Below, piece by piece: positions 28,377 to 43,300 of a DNA stretch of 64,000 bases (its first letter is position 1; every line of letters begins with the position of its first letter). The notes under the pieces were generated by a model that made no database searches, had not been told where the DNA came from, and saw only the letters and a list, made by a program, of their open reading frames with translations. The translations under genes and the position numbers were made by a program. This DNA comes from Daphnia pulex (lineage: Eukaryota; Arthropoda; Branchiopoda; Diplostraca; Daphniidae), in NCBI RefSeq assembly GCF_021134715.1, contig NC_060028.1, forward strand, positions 5,044,501 to 5,108,500, read 5' to 3'.

Positions 28377-29856
28377 ACGGCGCCAGTATATTTCCTATTA
28401 TTCAGTATAACCATCCGAGGAAAATGACGTAGACCCTCCCTTTTCTGATTTTCTCTGGACAGCGCAGTTAGCCAAATTTGGCTGCGTACAGCTCGACTCC
28501 ACCCACATCACAGTAGAAGACTAGAAGAGGCACCGCCTCCTCTTCTTTTGATTCTCCCTCCTATTCTACGGTAGAAAAGGAGAAAGAATGGGACTTGGGA
28601 GGTAGAAGTAGAATAAGCGGTCATTTTTACTCCGCTTTAGTGTGGAACCAAACGCTTTAGACAGCTTTGAAATATTTAAGTGAAGAAAGCATATTACAAT
28701 CTGAGATATCAAGGCTAACCTCCAGTGACATGCGTGACAAATTAATCGGTCATGAAAACGACCTAGCTCATGCAATATTGCCACTGCAATGCCAACTGCC
28801 GCGCTAGAACAGCTGACCACGAAAGAGCGATCGCTACCGCTCAATATGATGGTTGCCGCTTGCCGGTTAATGATTAGCTCATTTTCTCTTCAGTCCCACT
28901 AGCTAACATCAATCTACAAGAATCGCACTCAGAAATTGATCCTGGGTTACGGGCAAGTTACGGGACGGAATCCAAAGCATCCGAGGTTGATGTTGGTGAT
29001 GGAACTATCAAACGAAACGTGTTGGCTACATTGTGACGAAGTGTGTAGCAGTGTAGCTACTAGCTAGGCTATTTAACATGAGCAATTTGAATTACACCTT
29101 TTGCGATGTTAAAACATTAATATTTGTTACTCAAAAATTATTCTGAACCATATAAAAGTCTTTGACACATAAAGTCTGCAAGTTAAAAAGTTGAGCTTAA
29201 AAATAATTTCACCGACAATTGTCAGTTGAGAAGCCAAGACACTAACAGCAAACAAGCAACAGTACCTTTCGAGAGGAAAAGTCATAATTAAGAAAAACCA
29301 ATTAGATTTTTAGTAATTATTGAAAAAATGTCAGAATGAATTAAATTCAGTTACTGCTGTATTGAGACGCTAAATATTAATAAAAACAAACATCGGTAAA
29401 ATCCGAATGCATTATTTAAAAATTGAAACTGTATTTCACCAACTGGACAGTCTATTACAGTTTGAAACGTTTGGGGGGTACAAATTGCATAAAACACGAG
29501 GTTAAGTTGACAAGTAGAGAAAGGTCGCATCGCTTAAACGATGGCGATGCCAGCTTGCACGCACGTCATGGGCGGGGCTAATGTACAACACACACAACAG
29601 AAAAAAAAAATCGGCACGACAATGGATGTTTCCCCTGGTTTTTCCCCCCACGAAAAAACAGGCAGACGATGGAAGCTGGAAGTTGGTAATTAACAGGAAC
29701 AGTAATTAATTTAAAGGTCATTTTCAATCGGGGTACACTTGGTTTTCAATCAAATGATGGTAGTATGTACAACGAAAATAAAAGAGCGGTTGCATAAAAT
29801 GAAAAACAAGAAAGAGATCACTCTCACACACTTTTCTTTTTCTTTTATATCGGCAC
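28377..29856. other. Intergenic region and presumed Notch 3' UTR
   Basis: About 1.5 kb downstream of the Notch stop codon on the minus strand. No ORF with a recognisable domain. The part next to 29856 should be the Notch 3' UTR, but I could not fix a polyadenylation signal with confidence. Confidence 0.5.
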
Positions 29857-32800
29857 TTAAATGTAAATGCCTTCCGTGTGTTTCGCGTGTGAAGGTGGTA
29901 CAAACGACATGTTGGGATTGGGTGGGCTGGACATGCCTTCCGACCAGTCAGAGGTCGAATGAGGCGAAGCTGAGCTCCACTGTCCTGGAGATTCTGGTGA
30001 AGGGGTCAAATAAGCTTCGGGTGGATGCAAAGCATGCTGTGAAGGCGAAGGATCCATGTGCGAGTGTGGTGGCGTCGGGTAGTGCTGCTGGTAGTACTGC
30101 GGCATTCCGCCCGTATTGGTATTCCGGTAACTCATCATCGTCTCGGGGAATTCGAAGCCCGTCCGCTGTTGAGCCGCTGCTCTCATCGCCGCTATGTGAG
30201 TGGGAGAAGTGGGCAGAGACGGCCGACTGCCTCCTTTGGATGGCGACGTGATGCCATTCTGGACCAGGTTCTGTTGAGGAGGCGAACCTGCGTAACTACT
30301 CGCTGGCGGCGACAGAGCAAACTGCGGGGGCGATAACGACGACTGGTAAGCCGTATTGACAGCCAGGACATTGTAGGACATGGCCTGTTGCTGGAGGTTG
30401 GTATTCATGGCTGACGAGACGGTCGAGGCCGGCAATGAAGTCTGTCGCTGATGGATGGTCGATTGCTGTTGATGCTGTTGCTGAGGAAGGTGATTCCGGT
30501 AGTCGTAGTGGACGTAACCGTAGTTGGTGGAAGGATCCATGTTGGACATGTGAATCGCCTGCATCGAAGCGGCTGTTTTCATGCACTCGTCATAAGGAGG
30601 CGGCTGCGGTGGATTGCCGGAAGGCATGTGTGGGTGACTTCCGCCGTACGTCATGACGCTGTAAGGGCTAGGAGTTGCGCCCATGTCAACTGGAAGAGAA
30701 ATTTCAAAATTGAAGATACCAGTTATCAATCGATTGACAAAATTAATCTTACCAGTTGGAGGAGATTCCAAAGAATGAGAATTGGCTGGTGAGAGAGTCA
30801 ACGACACAGTGGAGATGCTGTCGACGCTTTGAACGGTGTTGGTACTTCCGGCATTATCGCTCTTCTTCTTGCGGCTGTTGGTATTGGTCCGCCGCTTGGT
30901 GGCCGTGTTGGTGGCCGCAGCGACTGGAGCCTCTTCTAAATTAGAAACGCTGCTACCGAGATGGCGCTGAGTTTCGCGAGCAGCGGCCACAGTGGACTTT
31001 GGACGCTTCTTGGGTTTGGGTGGTCGTCCAGTCGTTCCGGTCAGAACCGGCTCATTCTGAGCAGCGACATCATTGTTCCTGTTGGCACTGCTCGCCTGGG
31101 AGCTACTCATTGGCATGACATGGTGATTACTTCTGGGAATGTGCTCGTCCAAGAGACGAACGATGTCGTGGTGAAGTCGCTCCTGAGCCACATCGCGTGG
31201 AAGTCTGTCCATGTGATCTGGAATATCTCTGTTGGCATGGTGATCCAGCATGGAACGAACGGCTTCAAAGGAGCCTTCCCGAGCAGCCAGAAACAATGGG
31301 GTCTCGTCCTAATATCAAATAAATGATTAGTTTAAATCCTCCCTAAAGCAAAAACCAAAACAAGAATGAACTAACCTTGTTGTCCTGTGCGTCTTTATTG
31401 GCACCATGGGAGAGCAAAATGTTGACAGCTTCGATATTGTTAACGGCAGCAGCCCAATGAAGGGCCGTCTTTCCTTGATCATCAGCCGAGTTGATATCAA
31501 CGTCAGCGTTGATCAAGTCTTCAACCATTCCTTCGATTGCCAGACGAGCTGCAAGGATGAGCGGAGTGGTGCCGTCGTGCATCCGGGAATTCAAATTAGT
31601 GGCACGATTGCGGAGCAATATTTGGAAGACTCCTTGAGCATCAGAAGCAACAGCAGCGTGGAGTGGGGTGCGGCCGGTGTTATCTTGAGAGTTGGCGTCG
31701 GCTCCAGCTTCCAGCAAACGCTTGGCAGCATCAGCCCTGGCGTATCTGGCGGCCAAATGAAGGGATGTCTCGCCTGTTTTGTCCATGGTGGCGTTGGGTT
31801 TGGCACCTTGCATCAAAAGGTCTTGGATAATCGCAGCTGAACCATCTTCTTCGTCATCTTCGCCCGTGTCAAGGCCGTTGCCGCGGTAAGAGGCAATCAT
31901 CAACGGTGTGAATCCGTAAGGTCCGCGGACGTCAACTTCAACGCCCGAGATATCTGGTGACCCGTACTGATTGGGTGGAGTGAAAGCCACACCGGAAGAC
32001 ATGTCCGGTCGAACGTCAGCTGCATCCAAATGCTGTTGAGTCCAAGGGCGTGGGTCGTTCTCATCGTATTCCGTCATGGCTGTTTGATCACTGGAATAGC
32101 CACCTTCAGAGGAACGGATGCGCTTCATCGGTGGTCGGTCCATCGAGTCTTCATCATCAGACCAGCGGGACCCATCCATGCCCATGTTGCCGTGATCCAT
32201 ATAACCGGACATGTCGGGAGGCATTCCCATGCCCATGGAGGGATCAATGTCCAGTCGGTTGGTCGACGGTTGTTTGTGCAAATTGCGCATCTCCTGGCCA
32301 TCGGGTCCCCGACGGCGGGATGTTCTCCGCTGGACACTGACGCTGTTACTCAGGAATCCGTCAGGGAACCAAGTGATGCCTCGCTGTCGCTTGCGAGACG
32401 TTGTGACCATCACGCCGACTGCAATGGCAACAAATACCACGAGGGCGGCGCCGGCGATGACGTAAGTCAATTTGGTGTTTGTCGGATCGACAGGCGCTTC
32501 AGAGGGTCCGGCATCGAGTGCCAACACTCGGTGGATAGGGAAATCGGCATCCAAAGAATGATCGGAAGCCGATGCGGCTAAAAATTGAGCGACTTGACTG
32601 GCCCGGGCAAAACATTCCCCACCGAGAATCTGGCTGCATTTCCGGTTATCAATTTCAATAAAGACAATGACTCCTGGGGCTCCGTGCGGATAAATGTGTG
32701 AAGATCCAGACGAAAGGGCTTTGGACGGTTCATCGCCCAAATTCCATGGATAGACCATTTCGTAACCCTATAAATAAATAAATAAAGTTGTTGGTTAACG

Positions 32801-35800
32801 CTTTCACAAATTAAATAAATCAAAGACAAAAAATTACCTGCTGATCGAGTTTAATGCGGACAGTGGTGCGAAGCTGTCGCCCGATAGAGCGAACAAAGGC
32901 GACGCTCATATTTTTAAAAGTGGGCAAATCCATTTCGAGAACCATGGAGACGGAACCGAGGGCTAAAATCGATGGCTCATTTTCGCAATCAAGTCCGTCC
33001 CAGTTGCATTCGGCGTTGTTACAACCATCGTCACATCGCCCGTTGGCGTAATGGCTCTGGCAATAGGCGTCGTAGATGGGGTTGCATGGTTGCACATCAC
33101 CTCGTACGTCGCAGTCATGGCCATCGAAAAGGCATTCCGGATTGTTGCATTCTTCGTCGCATATTTTGTTCTTGAACAGTTCCCAGCATCGTAGTGGGGA
33201 AGTGCAATTAGCCCAGGGGCTGACACCCAGAGAACAATCGCCTCCGTCGAAATCACATCCGGGCGTGTTGCAATCCTCATCGCAAATGCCGTTGCCAGCC
33301 TTGTCGTGGCATCCTTGGCTGGCACACTGAATCTTATCCCGGAGCAATTCTTCTGAAATGCCATTTGGAGCTGCTTTACGACCGACGCCGCCCATGAACC
33401 GCGGGTCATACGAATCACATTGCTGGCCATTCCAAGTAGCCGGACAGTGGCATTCAAACTTGCCCATTCGATTCTATTTCAAATAATTTCGATTCATTAA
33501 AACAACATTCAAATTTTAACAAGAATTAAAAAAAAGTAAACTTACCCGACAAACTCCGTTGTTTTTGCAAGGATTAGATTGGCATTCATCGTATGAATCC
33601 AACTCACACCGAGCGCCACTAATGCCGGGCGGACAGGTGCAGAGGAATCCTTGTTGGTAGGGTCGACAAGTTCCGCCATTCTGACAGGGTGTCGAGTCAC
33701 ATTCGGAGCTGGAATCGCAATTCTTCCCGGAGAAGCCTGCCGGGCAGACGCAGGTGTGACCCAGTTCTCCGTTGACGCACATGCCTCCATTGTTGCACGG
33801 AGAGATTTCGCAGAAATTGATTTTGAGCTCGCAATGTCGGCCCATGTAGCCCGGCTTGCAATGGCAGCTGTAGTTGTTGACGAGCTGTACGCAGTTGAGG
33901 GTTCCAGTAGCCGAGCAAGGATCGGATAGACATTCATTGACGTCACCTTCGCAGCGTGGTCCAACAAAACCAGGTGGGCATTGACATTCGAAGGCACCGA
34001 TCTTGTCGATACAGGCGCCGCCGTGATGGCAGGCTCCTTCGAAACATTCATTGACGTTGATCTCACAGAGAATGCCCAGCGTGCCGTGCGGACAAGAACA
34101 GGAAAAGGCGTTGACCAAGTCGTGGCAGACACCACCGTTCTGGCATGGATTCGAATAGCAGTCGTTGATGTTGTATTCGCAATTGGGACCCTGGAAACCA
34201 GGCGGACAGGTGCACGAGTGGGAGCCGATCAGATCTTTGCAGGTGGCTCCATTTTGACAGGGAGCGGAATCACACTCGTTGATTTCGTGTTGACAGTAAC
34301 TACCCGTGTAACCTGTGACCGAAAATCCAGTATTAATTGATGAGTATTGAAAAACAACAAATGATGAATCTTACCTTCAGAGCAGACACAACGATGGCTG
34401 TTGCCAATATCTTCACACTTGCCGCCGTGACGACAGAGTTCGGAAACGGCGGATCCTTTGCGAAGAGCAGCGTCCTTGCAGGAAACCATTTCAACGTCGC
34501 ATAGAATTCCCGTCCAACCAGGTGCGCAGGTACACTGGTAAGTTTGATTGACCTGTTTGCAAGTGGCCCCATTAAAGCAAGGCCCTTGACCAGGCTGACC
34601 TGGCAGCAGTTGTGATCCCGTGTGCGAGATGCCACCCATAGAGCACCAGTCGACGAAGCTTTCACAGCGCGTTCCAGTGAATCCATACGGGCAATGACAG
34701 AGGTAAGATCCAAGTCGATCGCTGCAAGTGGCGCCATTGAGGCAAGGATTTGAGTCGCATTCGTTGATCCGGAACTGACAGTTGGATCCAGTGTATCCGG
34801 GTGGGCAGAGGCAAGTGTAGGTATTGATGCCGTCGACGCAAGTTCCGTTATTCATGCACGAGCTGGTGGTGCAATCCTCGTCGTTGGTCTGGCAATTGGT
34901 GCTGGAGAAACCCAAGGGACAAGTGCAAGTGTACGAGTTGACGTAGTCGCGACAAGTGGCTCCGTTTCGGCACGGACTGGAAGCACATTCGTCCATGTCG
35001 GCCTCGCAATGTTTGCCACCAAATCCATCGACGCAGAGACACGTGTACTCGCCGATGCCATCCAGGCAAGTTCCGCCGTTCTTGCAGGGAAATGTAGCAC
35101 AATCGTCCGTGTTGGTCAAGCAATCGCGGCCTTCGTAGCCTTTGGCGCAAAGACAAACGTAAGATCCGTTGGTATTTTGACATGTGGCTCCGTTACGACA
35201 AGGTGACGAAATGGCGCACTCGTCAATGTCTTCATCGCACAAACGCCCAGTGTAGCCCAACTCGCAAGTGCAAGCGAAATCCAGGAAATTACTGGACGGT
35301 GTGCATTTGGCTCCATTGCGACACTTGTTGGGCGCACACGGATCCAATTCCGCGTCGCAATTGCGGCCAGTGTAAGGCAGGTCGCAAACGCATTGGTAAT
35401 CATGGACCAAATCGATGCACGAACCTCCGTGACGACAAGGTGTCGAGGCGCAATCGTCAACGTTGAGCTACAAAAAGAAATGAAATAATTTTTAAAAAAA
35501 CTACTCTATAATCATTTTAAGTTTGAGAAAAATCCTACCTCGCAGTTTCGTCCGCTGTAACCTTTGGTGCACGTGCATGTGTAGTTATTGAGGGCGTCAC
35601 GGCATGTGCCTCCGTGTTGGCACGGGTTGGATTGGCACTCGTCAATGTTGAGTTCGCATCTTCTGCCGCCGTATCCTTTAGGGCAATTGCAAATGAATTG
35701 GCTGACGCCATCTTCACAGCTTCCTCCATTCATGCAAGGATTCGACTCGCATTCGTTGACGTCACTCAAACAGCGGGCGTCGAAATAACCGCGAGGGCAG

Positions 35801-38800
35801 TCACATTTGAAGCCGTTGACCAAGTCCGTGCATTTACCTAGAAAAACCGAGCATTAAATACCAAATTTGATTTAAAAATAAATAAAGGAATAAATATAAC
35901 CAGTTACCTCCATTTGAGCAGGGATTGCTGGCACATTCGTTAATGTTAGTCTCGCAATGTTGTCCGGTGAATCCTGGCACACAGTCGCAAGTGTATCGGT
36001 TGATTCCGTCGATACAAGTGGCTCCATTACGACAAGGATTACTGAAACATTCATTGACGTTGTACTCGCAATTACGGCCCGATGTTCCAGGCTGGCATCG
36101 GCATTGATAGCCACCAATAAGGTCTTCGCAATGGCCGCCGAATTGGCAAGGATTGGATTCGCATTCATTGATTTGCGTCTGGCACAAGAGTCCGTTGTAG
36201 CCTGGATGACATTGGCAGGTGAAGGAATTGACGCCGTCGACGCAATCTCCATGATGGCAGGGTGAGCTCTGGCAATCGTTGATGTTGACTTCGCAGTTGA
36301 GTCCGGTGAATCCCTGAGGACAGTTGCAAGTGTAGCCGGCCACCGAGTCTCTGCAAACGCCTCCGTTTTGGCATGGCGAGCTGACGCAATCGTCGATGTT
36401 GATGTGGCATTTCTTGCCGGAGAAACCGGGCGGACAGACACATTTGTAGCCATTAATCATGTCGGTACAGATGCCACCGTTGATGCAAGGGCTGGAAGCG
36501 CACTCGTCGATGTCAACTTCGCAATGGACACCCGTGTAGCCTACAGAAAATGAGAAAAAAGTGTCAATGATGCATCGGGGCCTTTTCCTCCTGCAGGCAG
36601 CTGTTGGATCTCTCTCTCTATCGACATCGGCACTCGTGATGGATTGCGTCGAGTGAAACTGGACCGGAGCGGGGTGGTTTATCTCAAATTACCAACTGCC
36701 ACTTAAGGCCCAACTTGAGAATTTGAGACAAACACATGGTTTTTGAGAAGCTCATATGGTTTCCCACGCCAAGCTAACCTTCACTTTCCCAACGGAAGGG
36801 GGGAAAAAGTCTCACGAACTTTGACCTCTTATTGCCACACCCGGAAGAGATCAAGAATCACATACCTGGCATGCAGACACAGCGGAAGGCTCCACGTTCA
36901 TCCAGACAAGTGCCGTCATTTTGGCAGGGGTTGGAATCGCATTCATTGATGTTGATCTCGCAGCGAGGGCCGGTGAAACCCCGCGTGCAATTGCAGCGGA
37001 ATGAGCCGGGCGTGTTGACGCAGAGTCCGTCGTGCTCGCAAGGCGATCCGGCTTCGCATTCGTCGATATCTTCAGTGCAGTCGACTCCTTTGTAGCCGTT
37101 GGGGCAGGAACACATGTAGGTGCCGTCGATGGGACTAGTATCACAAATGGCTCCGGCGTGACAAGGGTTTGAAGCGCAGGCATCGTCCAAATGGCACAAC
37201 AATCCGGTTTTGCCTTGAATTGAATAAACCATTTTGATGGAATTAATAAAGAAGAACCGGTTTTTAAGTTTAAGTTATTCTCTCTCGGCAGTACCTGGAG
37301 CGCATTGGCAAAAGAAACTGCCGACTCGATCGTGACAAGTGGCGCCATTGAAGCAAGCGGCACCGGCGCAATCATCGATATTCTCCGAGCAGTCGGATCC
37401 AGTCCAGCCGTTGACGCAAATGCAGGAGAATCCACCGTGGGTGTTGGTACAAGTAGCGCCGTTCTTGCAGACGCTAGGCCTCAAAGCACATTCATCGACG
37501 TCTTGATTACAATAAGGCCCCGTAAAGGATGGTGGACACTGGCATGTGTAGGAATTGACGCCATCGACGCAAGTGGCTCCATTCTGGCATAAATGACCGG
37601 GGCAGTCGTTGACATTTTCTTGGCAATTGGTACCAGCAAAGCCTAGAATTTTGATAATCAGAAGAAAGGGGGGAAATATTAGATTCGTGTTAAAGGGAAA
37701 ATGGCAACGCTGTAAGTAGACAGGAAAGAATTCTTTGTTGGTCATCGCCCAGGTGTTCTTTTTTTTAGAGAAAGGTGGAGGGGTCGGAACATAAAAGAGC
37801 CTGGAGAGATTTGAGAGAGAGAGAGAGAGGGGCTCGGATATTTATATTCAAGTCTCTCTGGATGGACGAGGTTTGCCCCGAGGGTATAACAAGTTTTGGC
37901 TTTCTTGTGTGTGTGGGAATGTTCCCACCGATGGAAACCAAGCACATCCGAAATCTGATGACTTTAGATTTAAACTTCATTTTAACAGCCGACAATGACT
38001 TTATGGCTACTCTAACCAGATTCAATGTTGTTGTTGTTTCTTTTTGGTTGTTGGGACCAACAATTCGTTTCAGTTGTCATAAATTTACCGGAAAGAAGAG
38101 GAATAAAAGGTTCAATCAAATTTTATGAGACTTACCAGGCGGACAACGGCATTCGTAGTTGAGAGAATCGATGGCTTTGCACGCACCACCATTCTGGCAT
38201 GGAGACGGACTGCATGGCACATACTGATTTTCGCAATTCTGGCCAGTATAACCCGTGTGGCAGTTACATCTGGAAAATAAAAAAAGTAAACGGATACAAA
38301 CGGATGATTAGCGCCCGGCATGATACAAACATGAGACGAGACACACACAGACACGTGACGAGAAAGTACAAATAAATTCAATCTGGTGTCTACTGACCAC
38401 GGCGATTTAATGGACTTGTTTTCGCCTCGGCCGTTCCCACGCTAACTCGACAATGAAAGCCTTGAAAAATTTAATTTCTTTTTTGTCCTCTTTTAATATT
38501 TTTGGAAGGAAACTACATTTTTAAAAAAATGTTGAATAGAAGATAATAATAAAGATGTGACGAAAAAATTTCCCCTCGGACTTTCTTTGGTCGGCGTCAA
38601 CAACTTTGTTGAGTCAGCTTGGTAATCATTTGACAATCATGACGTCGAGATAAGGATGCCAAGAAAGATCAACAGATGGTTGACGACAAGAGTCAATACG
38701 ACTGGACTCACTTGTATGATCCGTGGGTGTTGACACAGCGACCGTGGATGCACGGGTTGCGTTTACACTCGTCAATGTCCACAGCGCACGTCGGGCCAGC

Positions 38801-40340
38801 GAATCCAGGAGCGCAAGTGCAGCGGTGAGAGTCCGACAAAGACGTGCACTGGGCACCGTTTTTGCACGGATGCAGGGCGCAGTGGTCGACAGCTTCGCAT
38901 TTGGCGCCGCGGAATCCCGACGAGCAGGCGCAGGTGTAGTTATCCAGCGTGCGGAGTAGACACGTTCCGCCGTGTTGGCACGGCCCAGTGTCGCAGGCGT
39001 TGGGCACGGGAATCTCGCACAGCGAGGCCGAGTAACCCAGCGGACACGAACAGGAGAAGCTGGGCACGGCATTAGTCGACATTTTGACGGCGCAAGTGCC
39101 GCCATTTTGGCACCGAGGTCCGGGTCCCGTATGGCAGGGGTTGGCAAATTGGCAGTACTCGCCCACGTATTGCGGCGGACAGCTGTAAAAAATAAAAATA
39201 AAAAGAGTTAATCATTTGTTTCACAAGTGATTGGAGCAACTGGACCATGTGTATCAAAGCATAATCCCCAAAAATAAAAAATCAACGTTCCCCCCCTTCT
39301 ACTACCACCTCCACTACCAGACAAAGAAAAAGAGCTGGAGGCAGTACGTGAGCAGCTCGGGCCCAAACCGGATGGAACAAAAAAAAAAAGTGGACAAGGT
39401 GGTGGTGGTAGGGTGGCTGACGGTAGGTGGTTTCAATAGCCCAAACTATGCAGACCAGCTTGTTTCCCACGCTTCTGAGCGAGAGAGACTCTACCATTGG
39501 AGAGAGAGAGAGAGGGGGGGGGGGATAGATCTCCCCTGTAGACTTTCAACAATGGACGTTACCTGCAGTAAGACTCGCCGCGCGGGTTGGAGACGCACGA
39601 CGCTCCATTCTTGCAGGGATTGGGCGAACACGAAACGAATCCTGGAATAAATAAAAAAAAAAGAAAAAAAATTACAGTTAATTATTATTATTGATTTGAG
39701 TGAATGATAATACACACACACAAAAAGAGCAACGGAAACGGGTCCACTATCATGCACTTCCGCCCTGATAGAGGATACGATTCAATGGACATACGACGCT
39801 ATTGTCTAACATCATTAACTCATGACTATCAAATAACATGTGGCCTAACGCTATGTGACACCACCAAAATGTCTTGGCTGATGAAAATGTCTTGAAACTT
39901 AATCATCTCACGATGTCTTTATTCGCCGGATATGTTGGTCATCACCATATTCTTTTTTTAATTTTAAAAAATAAATAAAATGATTTGCTGAGATCTCGGC
40001 AACGTCGATCAACAGGTCGGAGAGGGGGGGGGGGGGGGGGAGAGAGAAGGACAATGAGAGCGTCGGTTGGAGGGGGGATTTAAATGCGTGGGAAATGTAA
40101 AGCCCTACGGGGCCCGGCGTCTTTTTTTGAAAAGAAGAGCAGATGCAACAAAACTCTAACCGTCATCCCAACTACTTTTTTCAGACTCCCCCCTACCTTT
40201 AATGAAACAATCGTCATGAGGTAATTTTAAGCCACACGAATATTCGAGACAAAAACGTCAAGGTTACCTTGAACTGAAGCTGAGAAGAAGACGAGAATGC
40301 CCAGCAACAGCATCAGTAATCCACTGCGGTCGGTCCCCAT
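29857..40340 (-). CDS. N: Notch receptor, complete
   Basis: Fourteen coding exons join in phase to 2553 aa: 40268-40340, 39563-39641, 38712-39182, 38136-38269, 37295-37642, 36866-37213, 35908-36540, 35539-35837, 34375-35467, 33546-34312, 32838-33473, 31376-32767, 30753-31308 and 29857-30689. The signal peptide ([18 protein letters not shown]) starts at the ATG at 40340. I count exactly 36 EGF repeats, the canonical number, most with the calcium-binding DxDEC or NINEC start. Repeats 28 and 29 have longer loops. Three LNR modules, the NOD/NODP region and one membrane span ([20 protein letters not shown]) follow. The cytoplasmic part has a RAM motif (TWFPDGF), ankyrin repeats and a C-terminal PEST-like tail with [15 protein letters not shown]. 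It is a ligand-activated receptor cleaved to release a transcriptional co-activator that acts with Su(H). Nothing is broken. A 5' UTR exon upstream of 40340 is likely. Confidence 0.98.
40024..40040. repeat. Poly(G) tract of about 17 bp
   Basis: Uninterrupted G run flanked by GA repeats in the first Notch intron. A second G run lies near 39514-39524. It is a homopolymer prone to sequencing error. Confidence 0.85.
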
Positions 40341-43300
40341 TTTTAATGGCAGCAACAAAAACAGGGACTCACACACACTTAACGTTTCTTTCTTTCTTCT
40401 CTCCCTCTTTGTGTTGAATAGATGAAAAATTAAATCACTCAAAACACCAACACTTTCAGCCACTGGGTCATGGTGATGCACTTTTTCTCTTGTTTTTACA
40501 CACTTTTCCAGTAAAGAGATTTTTTGTTAAACTCAGATGCACACAGAGAAAAATGGAAGAAATTCAAGCAGCAGCGACACAGTACATCCTTCCCGTTCAA
40601 CGGACGCTTCTCGACTGGCCGGAGGGAGTCGCTCTATCAGAATAACTGGCCTCGAGGCAAAACCACCGACAACCAATCAGAGTCCGACTTGTTCTCTTCC
40701 TTTCTCCTTGCAATCTCCGCGGGTTTTCTTGCTGCACACAGAGAAGAAAAATTATAATACACAAGAACAAAATTGAAATTGCGCCTATTCTTCTTCCAGT
40801 ATTCTGTCACTCGGCCAAACGTGTCGCCTATAATAACGATTTTTCTCAACCACAGAGTTATTTGTATTTGTGGTATATTCTAGATGAAACTTTGATTGCG
40901 AGTCTAACAAGTTCATGACTTGGTTTCTTCTATTTCACAAACATGTAGAATAGAATTCCCCGAAGAAAGTAATTAAAGCCGAAAGAAGGGAGCTTCTCAA
41001 AGAATTTTGGGGCCGATCATAAAAGACCCAAGAGGAATACTAGGCCTAGAAATATATTTTTATATTGTCTGATTTCCGTAGGGATGAAATATCCCCCCAT
41101 CCATCATACAGGGGAAAAAGTGACATCGTCCAAATCTTTCCAGCAACTTTCCCTTTTAGTGAAGCCGATTGGAAAAAGGACCTGTCGATTTGTTTTTGAC
41201 TGGGATCGTGACGCCTTTAAGCTCCTCATCCAGTTGACATGTCCGTCCATTGTTTTTCTGCCATTCCGCGCATGGTATAATCAGCCGTAAAAGTGGGCTA
41301 CATCACGAAAGCAGCTCGTTGTCGAGCCCACAAAAAAATAATGCAATTGAGAAAGAAACAGTCTGATGCACCATACGAAAAACGGAAAAAGAAGGTAGAA
41401 ACTAGATGACCGGCAATCATCATCAAGCTCCAGGAATCCGAAGGCCGCATCATGTAGACCGTGATTGATCATTCAACTGGCGCCGCCGGAATCATCTTCT
41501 GCGTTCTACCCATTGCGTGATGCGCCTTTCATCATATTTATATTCATTTCTTCTTCTGCCTATGGCTCTGCATCATTCATATTTTTATTTGTGTCATATA
41601 CGCCTCGAACCGAAATTTCCTTTTTTTTTCCCCATTTTACATTCGATCCGCGCTGATTGGTTCTCATCATCTACCGTGCAGTTAGACACGAAAATCATCA
41701 GGTCTTTCCCGTTGGGATAAAAGGGTTAACGAGATACCCAAACTTAGAACTAAACCAACTTGTTCCTGCATTGACTTGTTCGTATTCCTCGAGCGTAAAA
41801 CCCAAACAATCAACTCAATGCTCTATCGATGGTCACGTGACCAAACCCCCTTCACCACAAGTGGTGGTGGGGTAGTTGCGACAGATTGGCAGCAACTGTT
41901 GCACATGTAAACCACTCAAACGGATCACAAAAAGTAGGGGGGAATTGAATCAAACGATCAAATGGAGAGGGGTGAAATGGTTATCCGTGGGAACGGAATA
42001 AAAAAAAAAAACTCGTTTCTAGGCCTCTAAAAAAGAAAAGGAAAATTCGCTTCGTGATAAATCGATCCAACCTATTTCTCCAGTCGTGTGGAGCGCAACC
42101 GTTGACCCCGTGTCTAGATCTGTCAAAAATGATAATCGGGACAATGAAATCATTTGTCGTTCGTGAGTAGATGCAAACACCGGACAGAGCCAATGCGTCG
42201 ACGTCGTCGTCGTATAGGTTTTGAAAACTTGTTATCAACAAGTTTTAGATATTAATTTTTTTTTTTTCTTTTTTTCTAAATCACGGTGATTATCAGTGGT
42301 CATTGGCAAGTGCACCTGGCTTTCCAGATAATACCACGACAATGGCAAGCGTGGGAATGTTCCGGCCGTTAGTTTTTGAGTTAAAAAATGAAAAAAAAAA
42401 AAAAATCTTATTTTGCGGTCAAAAAAACGCAACCCGACCCAACACGGAGGTATCCCGCCCTCGGTAGTACCACAGATATCAACCTTGAAACACACTCTTT
42501 TTTCGTCTTTTTTAATTATTATGAACTTGATGAATCCCAAAGTGGTGGTGAACAAAGATGGCGCCAAAGCCCCAGGGGCAGGTGGTTTCGAATATGAATT
42601 TTTTTACTGCTTTTTTTCTTCTTCTTCTTCTTCTTCCCTTTTGTTTATTGCTTCAGAAGAGAGAGGGGAGAAAGAAACGAGTACAGATGTTTCCATCCAG
42701 TGGCGCCAGAGTTGGTGTGGCGGAGAAGAGGTCAACGTCGAGGTCAGCCCATGGGGAGGAATGCCATAGCCAGAGGCTTGGTTGTTTTTTCGTAGGGGAG
42801 ATGTTGTTGGACGGACACAACACGAAAGATAAGAGAAGAAAAGCCTCGAAGGTTGTTTGCCTTAAAACCCGCATCATCTTTGTTGGTGTTGCAGCCGCAC
42901 TGATCTTGGCAGAGGCCGATGGTGTTCAAGTGCGTGGTCTGTTTTTCCTTGTCAAAATGGATCGAAAAATCGTCGTCAAATCTTTTCTAAAATATCAATG
43001 TCCCGGTGTCCCCCCTTCCTACTACCACCAGACAAAGAAAAAGAGCTGGAGGCAGTAGAGTTCTATAGTATAGATTTGTATAGTTGTCTGGTTGTGCTCA
43101 AAATTCACCAAACTGCTAATAAGACATTTCAATGTTGATTTGTCGAAACCACATATTAGCTTATCCAATATTTTTTAAGAACCTGCATAGAATAGATATT
43201 ATATTAGATCACAAATAAATAAGTCATAACTTGGTCATAACTCTGTTTTTCAGAACTAAACAAGGAGAAGAAGCAAGGGCATTTAAAGCATTAGATTATT

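Noticed and set aside
29739..38959. Many plus-strand ORFs of 60-180 codons across the Notch locus.
   Set aside because: They are antisense shadows of GC-richer EGF and ankyrin exons, and none has a domain of its own.
42558..43058. 166-codon plus-strand ORF upstream of Notch.
   Set aside because: Low-complexity start from a TTC repeat, no domain, and its end overlaps the short duplicated segment. Not supported as a gene.
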